A stretch of DNA of 53,485 nt, from NCBI RefSeq assembly GCF_000308775.1, contig NZ_BAGJ01000060.1, positions 1 to 53,485 on the forward strand. The letters run 5' to 3'. Source of the DNA: Nocardia testacea NBRC 100365. Lineage in GTDB: Bacteria; Actinomycetota; Actinomycetes; Mycobacteriales; Mycobacteriaceae. Below, one piece after another: positions 9,744 to 18,074 of this stretch; the stretch's first letter is position 1, and each line of letters opens with the position of its first letter. Both the position numbers and the translations under genes were made by a program. A model generated the notes under the pieces. It worked only from the letters and a program-made list of their open reading frames with translations. It searched no databases and was not told the origin of the DNA.

Positions 9744-11183
9744 ATGACCGGGACACGATGGTCACGGCTGGTCGTCACGGCAGCAGCGGCGGTTCTGACG
9801 GTATCGGCGCTGTCGGCGTGCTCGCAGGCGAAATCGACACAGCGGGACGCCGAGAATCCGTGGCAGATCACGGGAGCCACGACCAGTACCGGGCCCAGCG
9901 GGTCCCGCGACGGGGTGCCCGACACCGACCGGCAGGCCGCCAACGGCGACGGCGGCGAGATGGACCGGCTCGCGCTCAACGCGGTCGCCGATATCGAGGA
10001 GTTCTGGGCGGAGAACTACTCGGCGACGTTTCCGGGCGAGTTCCGGCCGGTGTCGCAACTCGTCTCCTGGGACGCCGATGCCCGCGAACGCGATTCGATC
10101 GAGTTCTGCACGATCAGCACCCACGAACTGGTGAACGCCGCCTACTGCGGTACCGACGACACCATCGGCTGGGACCGCGGTGTACTGCTGCCGGAACTGG
10201 TCGATCAGTTCGGCGAAATGGCCGTGGTGATGGTGCTCGCCCACGAATACGGGCATGCCCTGCAGATACCTGCCGGAATCGCGACCGAGGATTCCCCGGG
10301 TCTGGTCACCGAACAGCAGGCCGACTGTCTGGCCGGTGTGTTCCTGCGGCATGTGGCCGAGGGCGATTCCCGGCATTTCACCCTCAACACCACCGAAGGT
10401 CTCAACGGCGTCCTGGGCGCCACGGTCGCCGTCCGCGACCGTGATCCCGGCGACCCGGACAATGTGCACGGCAGCGCCTTCGAGCGCGTGACGGCGGTGC
10501 AGATGGGTTATACGAACGGCGCCGAGGCGTGTGCGCGGATCGACGAACAGGAGATCGAGGACCGCCGGGCCGGACTGCCGGTGACGTTCGAAGAACCCGG
10601 TGAGCAATACCTGCAACTGGAGGTCACCGAGGATTCGCTCGAGGATATGGCCGTCGCGATGGCCGATATCCTGCCGGTCACCCGGGCGCCCGAATACGAC
10701 TACGCGGGCGTGCCGGCCCGCTGCTCCGATGCGACCCCCACCGCGCCCGTCGCGTACTGCCCGGTCACCGATGTGATCGGCACGGACGTCGAGGCGCTGG
10801 CCGAACGCGCCGGCGAGACGGGCGGCGAGGACGAACCGCTGTCGGCCATCGTCGCCGGCGACTACAACGCATTCGTCGTGTTCGTCTCCCGCTACGCCCT
10901 CGCCTACCAGAACCACAAACAGCTCGCCCTGGTCGGCGCCGAGACGGCGGGATTGCGCACCGCCTGCCTGTCGGGTGTGGTGACCACCGCGCTGAGCAGG
11001 GCGAACAGCAATCCGCGCCTGTCCGCGGGGGACCTGGACGAGGCGGTGTCGGGCCTGCTCGCCGACGGACTGGCCGCCGCCGATGTCAACGGCGACGTGG
11101 TCCCCGGGGGCTATCTGCGCCTGGACGCTTTCCGGTTGGGCGTGCTCGAAGGGGAGAGCGCCTGTCTCGCCGAGTACGAGTAG
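9744..11183 (+). CDS. Putative neutral zinc metallopeptidase, lipoprotein
   Basis: 479 residues. The start MTGTRWSRLV is chosen because GGGGAGG precedes it and because it exposes a lipoprotein signal with lipobox SALSAC. A long acidic linker follows. The zinc motif HEYGH is at 167-171, in LAHEYGHALQ, and the likely third ligand region is TEQQADCLAG (Glu190, Asp194), the order seen in the putative neutral zinc metallopeptidase family (YpfJ type). The C-terminal half is helical with several cysteines (SDATPTAPVAYCPV, RTACLSGV, ESACLAEYE) and has no domain that I recognise. It should act at the outer face of the membrane. The gene is monocistronic and convergent with the lipase gene, with two strong hairpins between. 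Confidence 0.8.
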   Translation: MTGTRWSRLVVTAAAAVLTVSALSACSQAKSTQRDAENPWQITGATTSTGPSGSRDGVPDTDRQAANGDGGEMDRLALNAVADIEEFWAENYSATFPGEFRPVSQLVSWDADARERDSIEFCTISTHELVNAAYCGTDDTIGWDRGVLLPELVDQFGEMAVVMVLAHEYGHALQIPAGIATEDSPGLVTEQQADCLAGVFLRHVAEGDSRHFTLNTTEGLNGVLGATVAVRDRDPGDPDNVHGSAFERVTAVQMGYTNGAEACARIDEQEIEDRRAGLPVTFEEPGEQYLQLEVTEDSLEDMAVAMADILPVTRAPEYDYAGVPARCSDATPTAPVAYCPVTDVIGTDVEALAERAGETGGEDEPLSAIVAGDYNAFVVFVSRYALAYQNHKQLALVGAETAGLRTACLSGVVTTALSRANSNPRLSAGDLDEAVSGLLADGLAAADVNGDVVPGGYLRLDAFRLGVLEGESACLAEYE

Positions 11184-11229
11184 ACGCGCCGTGACGAGCG
11201 GATCCAGGCATCACCACACGCCTCCGGCG

Positions 11230-11256
11230 GGCGCTGCGGGCTTGTACCGCAGCGCC
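11230..11256. terminator. Hairpin after the zinc protease gene
   Basis: A perfect 10-bp stem (GGCGCTGCGG with CCGCAGCGCC) and a 7-base loop lie 46 bases after the protease stop. There is no T-run. Mycobacterial-type terminators often lack one, so this is a plausible bidirectional terminator. Confidence 0.55.
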
Positions 11257-11302
11257 TGCCGAGGATTCGAGTCCAACCGGTTCCGGTATCGCTCTCCCGG
11301 CT

Positions 11303-11320
11303 CGGCGGCGTGCGCCGCCG
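11303..11320. terminator. Hairpin after the lipase gene
   Basis: CGGCGGC and GCCGCCG pair around GTGC, a 7-bp stem with a 4-base loop. It ends four bases from the lipase stop codon, so it is well placed to end the lipase mRNA on the minus strand. Confidence 0.5.
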
Positions 11321-11324
11321 ATCC

Positions 11325-12182
11325 TCACTCTCCGGTGGTTCGCGCGTCCAGCCAGCCGACCACATCGGCCAGTACCCGGTCGCGTTCGGGTTCGTTGAAG
11401 ATCTCGTGGTAGAGCCCGTCGTAGCGGTGGACGGTGAGATCGGTGGTGCCCGCGCGCTGTTCGATCCGGTCCGTACTCGCCGGGGCGGCAATGGCGTCGG
11501 CGCTTCCGTGCAGCGCCAGCGTCGGGACCCGCAACCGCGGCAGGCGATCGAGCACGGTTCCGGCGGCGGTGAGGATCTCGGTCGCCGTGCGGGCGGGTAG
11601 CTTCCCGCGGAACACCAGCGCGTCGTTGTCGTAGGCCGCGACGACCGCCGGGTCCCGGCTGATCTGCGACGAATCGAGTTTGAGCACACCGAGGTTCGGG
11701 GCCAGCCGGGTGAGTACCGGGGCCAGTAGCCGCTGCGCCGGATTTCCGGCGTCGATGATCAGCGGCGGTGCCGAGACCACCACCCCCGCCACGTCCAGCG
11801 GCGCCCTGGTCGCCAGGTAGAGGGTGATCAGGGCGCCCATGGAATGGCCGATGACGAATGCCGGCAGACCGGGATGTTCCGCACGCGCCGCGGCGAGCAG
11901 GGCCGCCACATTGTCGGCGGCATTGTCGATCGACCCGATATTGGCGCGCGTGCCCGCGTCGGCGGATTCCCCGTGCCCCACATGGTCGAACGCGTACACC
12001 GCGAAACCCGTGTCCGCCAGGGTCCGCGCGACGTACTCGTAGCGACCCGAATGCTCCGCCACCCCGTGCACGAGAACGATTACCCCGCGCGCCGTCGCGG
12101 GCACCCAGGAACGCCGGCTCAGCCGGTGCCCGGCGTGCTCGAACTCCCCGCGCTCCACTCGTATGTCCTGGTCGCTGGTCAC
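11325..12182 (-). CDS. Monoacylglycerol lipase-type alpha/beta hydrolase
   Basis: 285 residues starting MTSDQDIRVERGEF. Family features are the HGVAEHSGRYEYVARTLADT block after the first strands, AFDHVGHGES, and the nucleophile elbow IGHSMGALITLYLA with Ser114. The acid (HGSADAIAAP) and histidine (GLYHEIFNE) positions are in the expected places. This pattern is that of monoacylglycerol lipases such as M. tuberculosis Rv0183. There is no signal peptide. It probably cleaves monoacylglycerols to glycerol and fatty acid. It lies 132 bases downstream of the M20 peptidase on the same strand, and the two may share a transcript. Confidence 0.9.
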   Translation of the reverse strand: MTSDQDIRVERGEFEHAGHRLSRRSWVPATARGVIVLVHGVAEHSGRYEYVARTLADTGFAVYAFDHVGHGESADAGTRANIGSIDNAADNVAALLAAARAEHPGLPAFVIGHSMGALITLYLATRAPLDVAGVVVSAPPLIIDAGNPAQRLLAPVLTRLAPNLGVLKLDSSQISRDPAVVAAYDNDALVFRGKLPARTATEILTAAGTVLDRLPRLRVPTLALHGSADAIAAPASTDRIEQRAGTTDLTVHRYDGLYHEIFNEPERDRVLADVVGWLDARTTGE

Positions 12183-12237
12183 AAGGTCCTCCCTCGAAGC
12201 CGGTAGTGGGATCCGCGGAGGCCGCGGCGGCGGCGCG

Positions 12238-12320
12238 GGTATCGCCTCATCGAAACTCCTGTGAAACGGGTACCTACGGCCGGTGGCGGCCGCACGGGCA
12301 GCGGAGGTATCGCCTCATCG
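12238..12320. repeat. Two 15-bp direct repeats at the end of the M20 gene
   Basis: GGTATCGCCTCATCG occurs exactly at 12238-12252 and 12306-12320. The second copy contains the M20 stop codon, so the first looks like a copy of the 3' end of that gene. It was possibly produced by a small tandem duplication. Confidence 0.5.
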
Positions 12321-13736
12321 CGGCACCCGGGGCGCTCGGGCCTGTCCGGGCTCGGCGAGCGCGGTGAGCAGGCGCCGGTTGAAGTCGATGAGGCGAGCGT
12401 AGTTCACCCGGGACAGCCGCTCGTCGTTTCCGTGGATCCGTTCCAGATCCGCGGCCGTGAGCCGGATCGGGGCGAAATTGCAGCGGGTGGCAGCCAGATC
12501 GTCGTAGTGGCGGGAGTCGGTGGCGCCGGGGACGAGGCCGGTGGTCACCGCGACGCCGGGCGCCACCTCTTCGGTGAGGCGTGCGATGAGGTCGAACTGC
12601 GGACCCGGGCCGGTCGCGGGGGTGGGTTCGGAAGTCATGCCCACCAGTTCGATCCGGACCTGTGCGTCGCGGACGGCCCGGCGGCAGTGCGCGAGCACCG
12701 AATCGACCGTATCGCCCGGCAGGATCCGGAAGTTGATCAGCGCCTCCGCCTGCTGCGGCAGCACATTCGCCTTCACCCCGCCGCGGATCACCGTCGGTGC
12801 CGTGGTCGTCCGCACCAGCGCCTCGGTCTGCGGTGCCGACGCCATGATCCGGCTGATCACCGGCGCCGCCAGCGCCGCGAATCCGAGCAGCCGGCGTTTG
12901 GTCGCGGGTAGATGCGGGCGCAGGCGGGCGAGCATATCGGTGACCACGGGCGTGACCCGTAGCGGCATCGGGTCGTCCTGGATCCGGCTCACGGCGCGGG
13001 CCAGCCGCCCGACCGCGGTCTGCCGGCCCGGCATGGACGAATGCCCGCCCTTCTCCGATACCGACAACCGGACCGTGGCATACCCCTTCTCCCCGAGCAT
13101 GATGGTGGCCACCGGGACGGTCACCTCGTCCACGATGCCCTCGGTGATCACCCCGCCCTCGTCCAGCAGCAGGTCGGCGTGGACATCCCGTTCCCGTAGC
13201 CGGGCCGCCATCCGCACGGCACCGCGGTCGCCGAACACCTCTTCGTCGTGGCCGAACGCCAGGTGAACGGTGTGGCGGGGCCGCAGCCCCTCGGCGAGAG
13301 CGGACTCGACGGCTTCCAGGATGGCCAGCATCCGGCTCTTGTCGTCGATCGCGCCGCGACCCCAGATGAACTCCGCGTCCACCACGCCCGCGAAGGGCGG
13401 ATGAGTCCACCCGGCGGGATCGTCCGCGGGCACCACGTCCTGGTGCGCGAGCAGGATCGCGGCCGTCCGCGCGGGGTCGGCGCCCCGCCAGGTGTAGAGG
13501 CGGCTGTGCCCGAAACGTTCGAGCTCCAGTTCGGCGTGCACCCGGGGAAGCGACCGCTCGAGGTGCGCGCCGAGCCGCTCGAACTCGGTATCGGCCGCCG
13601 CGCCGGAGCCGTCGCGGCCCGGCTCGGGCTCCTCCCGGGACACTGTCACGCACCGTAGCGCGGCGGCGAGTCGCTCCGCCGTCGCGTCGTCGACCGGTGC
13701 GCCGGTCGCCGGATCGGCCTCGAGGTGGGTGGACAT
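12315..13736 (-). CDS. M20 family metallopeptidase, PM20D1/carboxypeptidase S type
   Basis: 473 residues with start MSTHLEADPATGAPVDD. It has the di-zinc M20 layout: ILLAHQDVVP (His and first Asp ligands), GRGAIDDKSRM (bridging Asp), FGHDEEVFGDRGAV (catalytic Glu pair), and a dimerisation domain containing GGHSSMP and GVKANVLPQQAEALINFRIL. The C-terminal ligand region is GATDSRHY. HEEV-like FGHDEEV and the long N-terminal region place it with the PM20D1/Cps1 carboxypeptidases, which hydrolyse peptides or N-acyl amino acids. No signal peptide is seen. It is divergent from the DUF4191 gene across 135 bases. Confidence 0.9.
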   Translation of the reverse strand: MSTHLEADPATGAPVDDATAERLAAALRCVTVSREEPEPGRDGSGAAADTEFERLGAHLERSLPRVHAELELERFGHSRLYTWRGADPARTAAILLAHQDVVPADDPAGWTHPPFAGVVDAEFIWGRGAIDDKSRMLAILEAVESALAEGLRPRHTVHLAFGHDEEVFGDRGAVRMAARLRERDVHADLLLDEGGVITEGIVDEVTVPVATIMLGEKGYATVRLSVSEKGGHSSMPGRQTAVGRLARAVSRIQDDPMPLRVTPVVTDMLARLRPHLPATKRRLLGFAALAAPVISRIMASAPQTEALVRTTTAPTVIRGGVKANVLPQQAEALINFRILPGDTVDSVLAHCRRAVRDAQVRIELVGMTSEPTPATGPGPQFDLIARLTEEVAPGVAVTTGLVPGATDSRHYDDLAATRCNFAPIRLTAADLERIHGNDERLSRVNYARLIDFNRRLLTALAEPGQARAPRVPR

Positions 13737-13858
13737 CCCTGTATTCTCCTCGCCCGCGCAAGCCCCGCCCGGACTGTCCGGGGGACCGTGCCGACCGTCG
13801 GGCGCCGCCGCCCGCGGGCGGAGTACGTCCCGTGGCCGGAGCGCCGCGGGCCGGGCAT

Positions 13859-13864
13859 TATTCT
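13859..13864 (+). promoter_or_regulatory. -10 box TATTCT, predicted leaderless DUF4191 promoter
   Basis: TATTCT ends seven bases before ATG 13872. The same hexamer at the same spacing occurs on the other strand in front of the RDD gene. Confidence 0.5.
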
Positions 13865-13871
13865 GGGAGCC

Positions 13872-14609
13872 ATGGCAGCAGGCAAGCCCGACAAAGAGGC
13901 GAAGGCCGCGGCGAAAGCGGCGCGCAAAGCACAGTCGAAGGAACGTCGTCAGCAGATCTGGCAGGCGTTCCAGATGCAGCGCAAAGAGGACAAGCTGCTG
14001 CTGCCGCTGATGATCGGTGCGGTGGTCCTCACCACGCTGGTGCTGTTCGGGGTCGGCTTCCTCTTCGGCGCGCAGTGGTTCCTGCTGCCACTGGGCCTGC
14101 TGCTCGGCCTGCTGTTCGCCTTCATCATCTTCGGTCGCCGCGTGCAGAAGTCCGTCTACGGAAAGGCCGAGGGTCAGGCCGGTGCCGCCGCGTGGGTGCT
14201 GGACAATCTGCAGGGCAAGTGGCGGGTCAGCAACGGCATCGCCGCCACCACCCAGCTCGACGCCGTGCACCGCGTCATCGGTCTGCCCGGTGTGATCTTC
14301 GTGGGGGAGGGCTCGCCGCAACGGCTGCGCTCGCTGCTGGCGCAGGAGAAGAAGCGCACCGCCCGGCTCATCGGCGACACCCCGATCTACGACGTGATGG
14401 TCGGTAACGAGGAGGGACAGGTCCCGCTGAAGGAACTCCAGCGTTACCTCACCAAACTCCCGCGCAATATCGACACCAAACGAATGGACCAGATCGAGGG
14501 CAGGCTCAGTGCCCTGAGTTCGCGCGGCGGCGGCCCGGCCATGCCCAAGGGGCCGATGCCGACCAATGCCAAGATGCGGGGTATGCAGCGCACCATCCGC
14601 CGCCGCTGA
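13872..14609 (+). CDS. DUF4191 integral membrane protein
   Basis: 245 residues starting MAAGKPDKEAKAAAKAARKA. It has a very basic, Ala/Lys-rich N-terminal helix and two adjacent membrane helices at about residues 50-95 (PLMIGAVVLTTLVLFGVGF and FLLPLGLLLGLLFAFIIFG). The soluble domain includes WRVSNGIAATTQLDAVHRVI and ends in a basic GMQRTIRRR. This is the DUF4191 family, for which Rv2219 near glnA1 is the mycobacterial member. Function unknown; the topology suggests a membrane-anchored cytoplasmic domain. The start is fixed by the leaderless promoter. It is convergent with the YrdB gene, the two stops being 10 bases apart. Confidence 0.9.
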   Translation: MAAGKPDKEAKAAAKAARKAQSKERRQQIWQAFQMQRKEDKLLLPLMIGAVVLTTLVLFGVGFLFGAQWFLLPLGLLLGLLFAFIIFGRRVQKSVYGKAEGQAGAAAWVLDNLQGKWRVSNGIAATTQLDAVHRVIGLPGVIFVGEGSPQRLRSLLAQEKKRTARLIGDTPIYDVMVGNEEGQVPLKELQRYLTKLPRNIDTKRMDQIEGRLSALSSRGGGPAMPKGPMPTNAKMRGMQRTIRRR

Positions 14610-14618
14610 CCCGGGGGC

Positions 14619-14987
14619 TCAGCGCCGCAACAGCCAGAGCACCCGGTCGTAGGCGAGTACGTGGTAGGCGAGCAGGACCGCCGCGGACACCAGTGCGAGC
14701 CGCGGTAGTCCGGCCAGCCACAACGCGGCCGCGCCGCCGAACAGCACGGCGAACTCGACCAGCAGTCGTATCACCCCGGGGACCGCGACCGGAGCCTCCC
14801 CGGAGCGGCTCGGATCATCCGGTACCGCGAAGACACCCCATGCCGTCGCCGCGATCACGGGGAGCAGCACCACCAGCAGCCACCGTCCCGGCCCCTCCGT
14901 CAGCCGCCAGCCGAGCACCCCGGCCGAGGCCAGGGCGGTGAGTTCGAGCAGGAGTCGGAGACCGAGCAGTACCGGATTCAGTGACAT
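14619..14987 (-). CDS. YrdB family (DUF2568) membrane protein
   Basis: 122 residues from ATG MSLNPVLLGLRLLLELTALA. A GTG eight codons upstream is possible but has no better ribosome site. About four hydrophobic segments are visible, with the family features LRLLLELTALASAGVLGW near the N-terminus and LLAYHVLAYDRVLWLL at the C-terminus. The family is found across Gram-positive bacteria and has no known function. It lies 37 bases downstream of the RDD gene on the same strand and is probably co-transcribed with it. Confidence 0.85.
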   Translation of the reverse strand: MSLNPVLLGLRLLLELTALASAGVLGWRLTEGPGRWLLVVLLPVIAATAWGVFAVPDDPSRSGEAPVAVPGVIRLLVEFAVLFGGAAALWLAGLPRLALVSAAVLLAYHVLAYDRVLWLLRR

Positions 14988-15024
14988 CGCGCGAGCGTGA
15001 CCGGCCCCCACCTGTGGTGACCGG

Positions 15025-15477
15025 TCAGCGAGAACGCACCACCGCGGTGCCGGTCGCGCGATCGTGCATGCCGCGTCCGTCCGCGTCGGTGAACAGCGCG
15101 GGGATCACGAACACCAGCAGCACCTGGCGGCCGAGCGCCCGCAGGAACCCGACCGGCGCCTCGGCATCGACCCGGGCCACCCGGATGCGCAGGAAATACT
15201 GCCCGGGAGTGAACCCGAAAAGCGTCACCGCCGCCACCCCGATCACGAACCAGAGCCCCAGGTTCACCGACGAGGCCGGCATACCCTGCGCGATCAGCGC
15301 CGAGATTCCGACCGCGATGAGCCAGTCCACCAGCATCGCGACCACACGCCGGAACATCCCCGGCAGTGATCCGGCGCCCTCCCGGGGCAGCCCCAGGCCG
15401 GCTCCGGCGTAATCATCGCCGCCGGTACCGGAGGCGACGGGAGGTCCGGAGAGCCAGGAACCGGTGATACGTGCCAT
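15025..15477 (-). CDS. RDD family membrane protein
   Basis: 150 residues starting MARITGSWLSGPP, with a glycine-rich N-terminal tail of about 40 residues and then the RDD core. The first membrane helix follows MFRRVVAMLVDWLIAVG, in which the R-x9-D spacing of the family is seen; a second covers LGLWFVIGVAAVTLFGF. After it come GQYFLRIRVARVD and GFLRALGRQVLLVFVIPALF, with a terminal DRATGTAVVRSR, a classic RDD ending. RDD proteins are small membrane proteins, some acting in ion or compatible-solute stress. A mycobacterial RDD gene (Rv2219A) also adjoins glnA1. A leaderless promoter fixes the start. Confidence 0.92.
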   Translation of the reverse strand: MARITGSWLSGPPVASGTGGDDYAGAGLGLPREGAGSLPGMFRRVVAMLVDWLIAVGISALIAQGMPASSVNLGLWFVIGVAAVTLFGFTPGQYFLRIRVARVDAEAPVGFLRALGRQVLLVFVIPALFTDADGRGMHDRATGTAVVRSR

Positions 15478-15484
15478 GCACCCC

Positions 15485-15490
15485 AGAATA
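15485..15490 (-). promoter_or_regulatory. -10 box TATTCT, predicted leaderless RDD promoter
   Basis: On the minus strand TATTCT, seven bases, then ATG at 15477. It has the same hexamer and spacing as the DUF4191 promoter. Confidence 0.5.
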
Positions 15491-15808
15491 GGCGCACCCC
15501 CGGCCCGTGCTTCCGCGTAGCTCGGGCCGCGCTTCCGGCCGCGCGCTCGCGAGCACCTCCGCGTTCGCTTCGGTCATGCGCGGTTTGTATACCTGTGCAT
15601 CCACCCGCCGGGCACGGATTGGGGATAGGCTTCGCCTCGGCCCCGCATTCGGCGGTGGTGCGGCGCCCGAGTGACGGGCGGCCTCCGTTACACGAGGTTC
15701 CCGCTGGATTTTGGGCATAAAGGGCAGCTCCGGGCCGGTCCGGACCGAGGTCCGTGGACCGAACCCGCAGTTCGTGGCGTGGCCGAGGACACGCCACCGA
15801 CCCGACGT

Positions 15809-15846
15809 GTAACACTGGCGAAACACACTCTTGACTGGCGGGAAAC
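15809..15846 (+). promoter_or_regulatory. Tandem GlnR operator upstream of glnA1
   Basis: The order is GTAAC-n6-GAAAC-n6-TTGAC-n6-GAAAC, two complete actinobacterial GlnR boxes in perfect register. GlnR is the global nitrogen regulator of Mycobacteriales and Streptomyces. A possible -35 TTGACT at 15831 pairs with CATAGC at 15855 as -10, so the boxes overlap the likely promoter. The site lies 75 bases before the glnA1 start. I see no gene in the rest of the 15478-15920 gap. Confidence 0.8.
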
Positions 15847-15920
15847 ACCCTGTCCATAGCGTCGGGTCGCGACGCCCCGCACTCGATACTGGCTGGGAAT
15901 CTATCCGTAAGGAGAACCAC

Positions 15921-17357
15921 GTGACGTTCAGCACGGCCGACGAGGTCATCAAGTACATCGCGGACTCGGAGGTCGAATATGTCGACATCCGCTTCAGCGA
16001 TCTGCCCGGTGTGCAGCAGCACTTCTCCATCCCGGCGAAGGCCTTCACCGCCGACCTCGCCGAGGAAGGCCTCGCCTTCGACGGTTCTTCGGTGCGCGGT
16101 TTCCAGTCCATCGACGAGTCCGACATGCTGCTGCTGCCCGACTACAGCACCGCGCAGCTCGACCCGTTCCGGTCGGCGAAGACGCTCAATATGAACTTCT
16201 TCGTGCACGACCCCTTCACCCGTGAGGCCTACTCGCGCGACCCGCGCAATATCGCCCGCAAGGCGGAGGAGTACCTGCGCTCGACCGGTATCGCCGATAC
16301 CGCGTACTTCGGCGCCGAGGCCGAGTTCTACATCTTCGACTCGGTGCGCTACGACTCCGCCATGAACGGCGCCTTCTACGAGGTCGAGTCGATCTCCGGC
16401 TCCTGGAACACCGGCGCGGCGACCAACCCCGACGGCAGCCCCAACCGCGGCTACAAGGTCCGTAACAAGGGCGGGTACTTCCCGGTCGCCCCCTACGACC
16501 ACTACGTCGACCTGCGCGACAAGATCTCCACCAACCTGCAGAACGCCGGTTTCGAGCTGGAGCGCGGCCACCACGAGGTCGGCACCGCCGGCCAGGCCGA
16601 GATCAACTACAAGTTCAACACCCTGCTGGGTGCGGCCGACGACCTGCAGCTGTTCAAGTACATCGTCAAGAACACCGCGTGGGCCGAGGGCAAGACCGTC
16701 ACCTTCATGCCGAAGCCGCTCTTCGGCGACAACGGCTCGGGCATGCACGCCCACCAGTCGCTGTGGAAGGACGGCAAGCCGCTGTTCCACGACGAGGCCG
16801 GCTACGGCGGCCTGTCCGACCTGGCGCGCCACTACATCGGCGGCATCCTGCACCACGCCCCCTCGCTGCTGGCGTTCACCAACCCGACGGTGAACTCCTA
16901 CCACCGCCTGGTCCCGGGCTTCGAGGCCCCGATCAACCTGGTGTACTCGCAGCGCAACCGCTCCGCCGCGGTCCGCATCCCGGTCACCGGCAACAACCCG
17001 AAGGCCAAGCGCATCGAATTCCGCGCTCCGGACTCCTCGGGCAACCCCTACCTGGCCTTCGCCGCCATGCTGATGGCCGGCCTGGACGGCATCAAGAAGA
17101 AGATCGAACCGCTGGCCCCGGTCGACAAGGACCTCTACGAGCTCCCGCCGGAGGAGGCCAAGAACATCCCGCAGGCCCCCACCAGCCTCGCCTCGGTCAT
17201 CGACCGCCTCGAGGCCGACCACGAGTACCTCACCGAAGGCAATGTCTTCACCGAGGACCTGATCGAGACCTGGATCAGCATCAAGCGCGAGCAGGAGATC
17301 GCCCCGGTGAACCTGCGTCCGCACCCGTACGAGTTCGAGCTCTACTTCGACGTGTAA
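15921..17357 (+). CDS. glnA1: Glutamine synthetase type I, adenylylatable
   Basis: 478 residues from a GTG start ([20 protein letters not shown]), with AAGGAG seven bases upstream fixing it. It makes glutamine from glutamate, ammonia and ATP as a dodecamer and is the main ammonia-assimilating enzyme. Motifs are [23 protein letters not shown] and [13 protein letters not shown] at the active site, [27 protein letters not shown] and [18 protein letters not shown]. The loop [11 protein letters not shown] gives Tyr406, the residue that GlnE modifies in M. tuberculosis GlnA1. It is controlled at two levels visible here: GlnR boxes upstream, and adenylylation by the nearby GlnE. A small palindrome, CCGCTATAGCGG, follows the stop. 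Confidence 0.98.
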   Translation: MTFSTADEVIKYIADSEVEYVDIRFSDLPGVQQHFSIPAKAFTADLAEEGLAFDGSSVRGFQSIDESDMLLLPDYSTAQLDPFRSAKTLNMNFFVHDPFTREAYSRDPRNIARKAEEYLRSTGIADTAYFGAEAEFYIFDSVRYDSAMNGAFYEVESISGSWNTGAATNPDGSPNRGYKVRNKGGYFPVAPYDHYVDLRDKISTNLQNAGFELERGHHEVGTAGQAEINYKFNTLLGAADDLQLFKYIVKNTAWAEGKTVTFMPKPLFGDNGSGMHAHQSLWKDGKPLFHDEAGYGGLSDLARHYIGGILHHAPSLLAFTNPTVNSYHRLVPGFEAPINLVYSQRNRSAAVRIPVTGNNPKAKRIEFRAPDSSGNPYLAFAAMLMAGLDGIKKKIEPLAPVDKDLYELPPEEAKNIPQAPTSLASVIDRLEADHEYLTEGNVFTEDLIETWISIKREQEIAPVNLRPHPYEFELYFDV

Positions 17358-17433
17358 GCCGCTATAGCGGTCCCAACTGCGGCGGATCTATTCACCGATA
17401 GCCTCCCGTCCGCAATACGTCCGCAACAGCTGT

Positions 17434-17491
17434 AGACGAGTCCACCCACTCCGCGATCACTTCACCGATTGCGGTCCGGGTGGACTCGTCT
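17434..17491. repeat. 58-bp nested inverted repeat downstream of glnA1
   Basis: The outer arms AGACGAGTCCACCC (17434-17447) and its exact complement (17478-17491) enclose an inner stem CCGCGATC/GATTGCGG with one mismatch and an 8-base loop. It could end the glnA1 transcript or be an RNA element. The 17358-17755 gap otherwise holds nothing that I can support. Confidence 0.7.
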
Positions 17492-17755
17492 GCGTTCGGG
17501 CGCCGAATCCCGGTCGGCTCACGCAGGCGAAGCACGCACCAGCCGGACCGGCACTGCCGACCGTCTGTGGTCCGGTCACGTCTGTCGGTCCACGCACGGT
17601 GATCGTCATCGTGCGCCGCGGAACAGCCCCGGGCTCGGAACTCCGGCCGGTAACGAACATCGAGTGATGTGCGACACATAGGCGGCGCGGGCGATGAGAT
17701 CTCGACGAGCCTCCCGTCTCACCTATCGAGTTCGTAACCAGCAAGGAGATCGAAG

Positions 17756-17974
17756 ATGGCGACCACCCCGAAGGGACCCGCGTCCTACTTTCCGTCCATC
17801 GAGGCCAAATACGGCCGCAGTATCGAGGAATGGAAGACGGTCCTTCGTGAGGCGGGCTCGACCTCACACAAGGAACTCGTCGAATTGTTGAAGGGGCAGC
17901 ACGGTTTAGGGCACGGACACGCCAATGCGCTGGTCCAGCACCATCTCCATCCCGAGAAGTGGGCCGCGGCCTGA
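17756..17974 (+). CDS. DUF4287 domain small protein
   Basis: 72 residues starting MATTPKGPASYFPSIEAKYG, with AAGGAGATCGAAG as a strong ribosome site upstream. The sequence is typical of DUF4287: IEAKYGRSIEEWKTVLREAG, then HKELVELLKGQHGLGHGHAN and ALVQHHL. This resembles the N-terminal part of larger DUF5655/DUF4287 proteins, here standing alone. The function is unknown, and it is probably cytosolic and helical. It faces the Cys-rich gene across a long stem-loop. Confidence 0.9.
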   Translation: MATTPKGPASYFPSIEAKYGRSIEEWKTVLREAGSTSHKELVELLKGQHGLGHGHANALVQHHLHPEKWAAA

Positions 17975-17988
17975 CCTGTTTCGTCCGG

Positions 17989-18065
17989 GTCCCGGCAGGC
18001 GCGCCGACACGCACGAGGGGTGCTGCGGATCGTTCCGCATCGTCGTCGGACGCTCCTGCCGGGAC
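17989..18065. terminator. Nested stem-loop between convergent genes
   Basis: Perfect 11-bp arms GTCCCGGCAGG (17989-17999) and CCTGCCGGGAC (18055-18065) enclose an inner hairpin TGCGGA-TCGT-TCCGCA at 18024-18039. It lies between two convergent genes, so a bidirectional terminator is likely, although there is no T-run. Confidence 0.55.
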
Positions 18066-18074
18066 GTCGCGCGT

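Noticed and set aside
15294..17324. Long minus-strand open frame (676 codons) opposite glnA1
   Set aside because: It is antisense to a clear glutamine synthetase, has Val/Arg/Leu-rich composition of a high-GC shadow frame, and no motif or ribosome site.
17392..17679. 95-codon minus-strand frame after glnA1
   Set aside because: It runs through the nested inverted repeat, has no start signal and no protein-like pattern except a short helix at its end.
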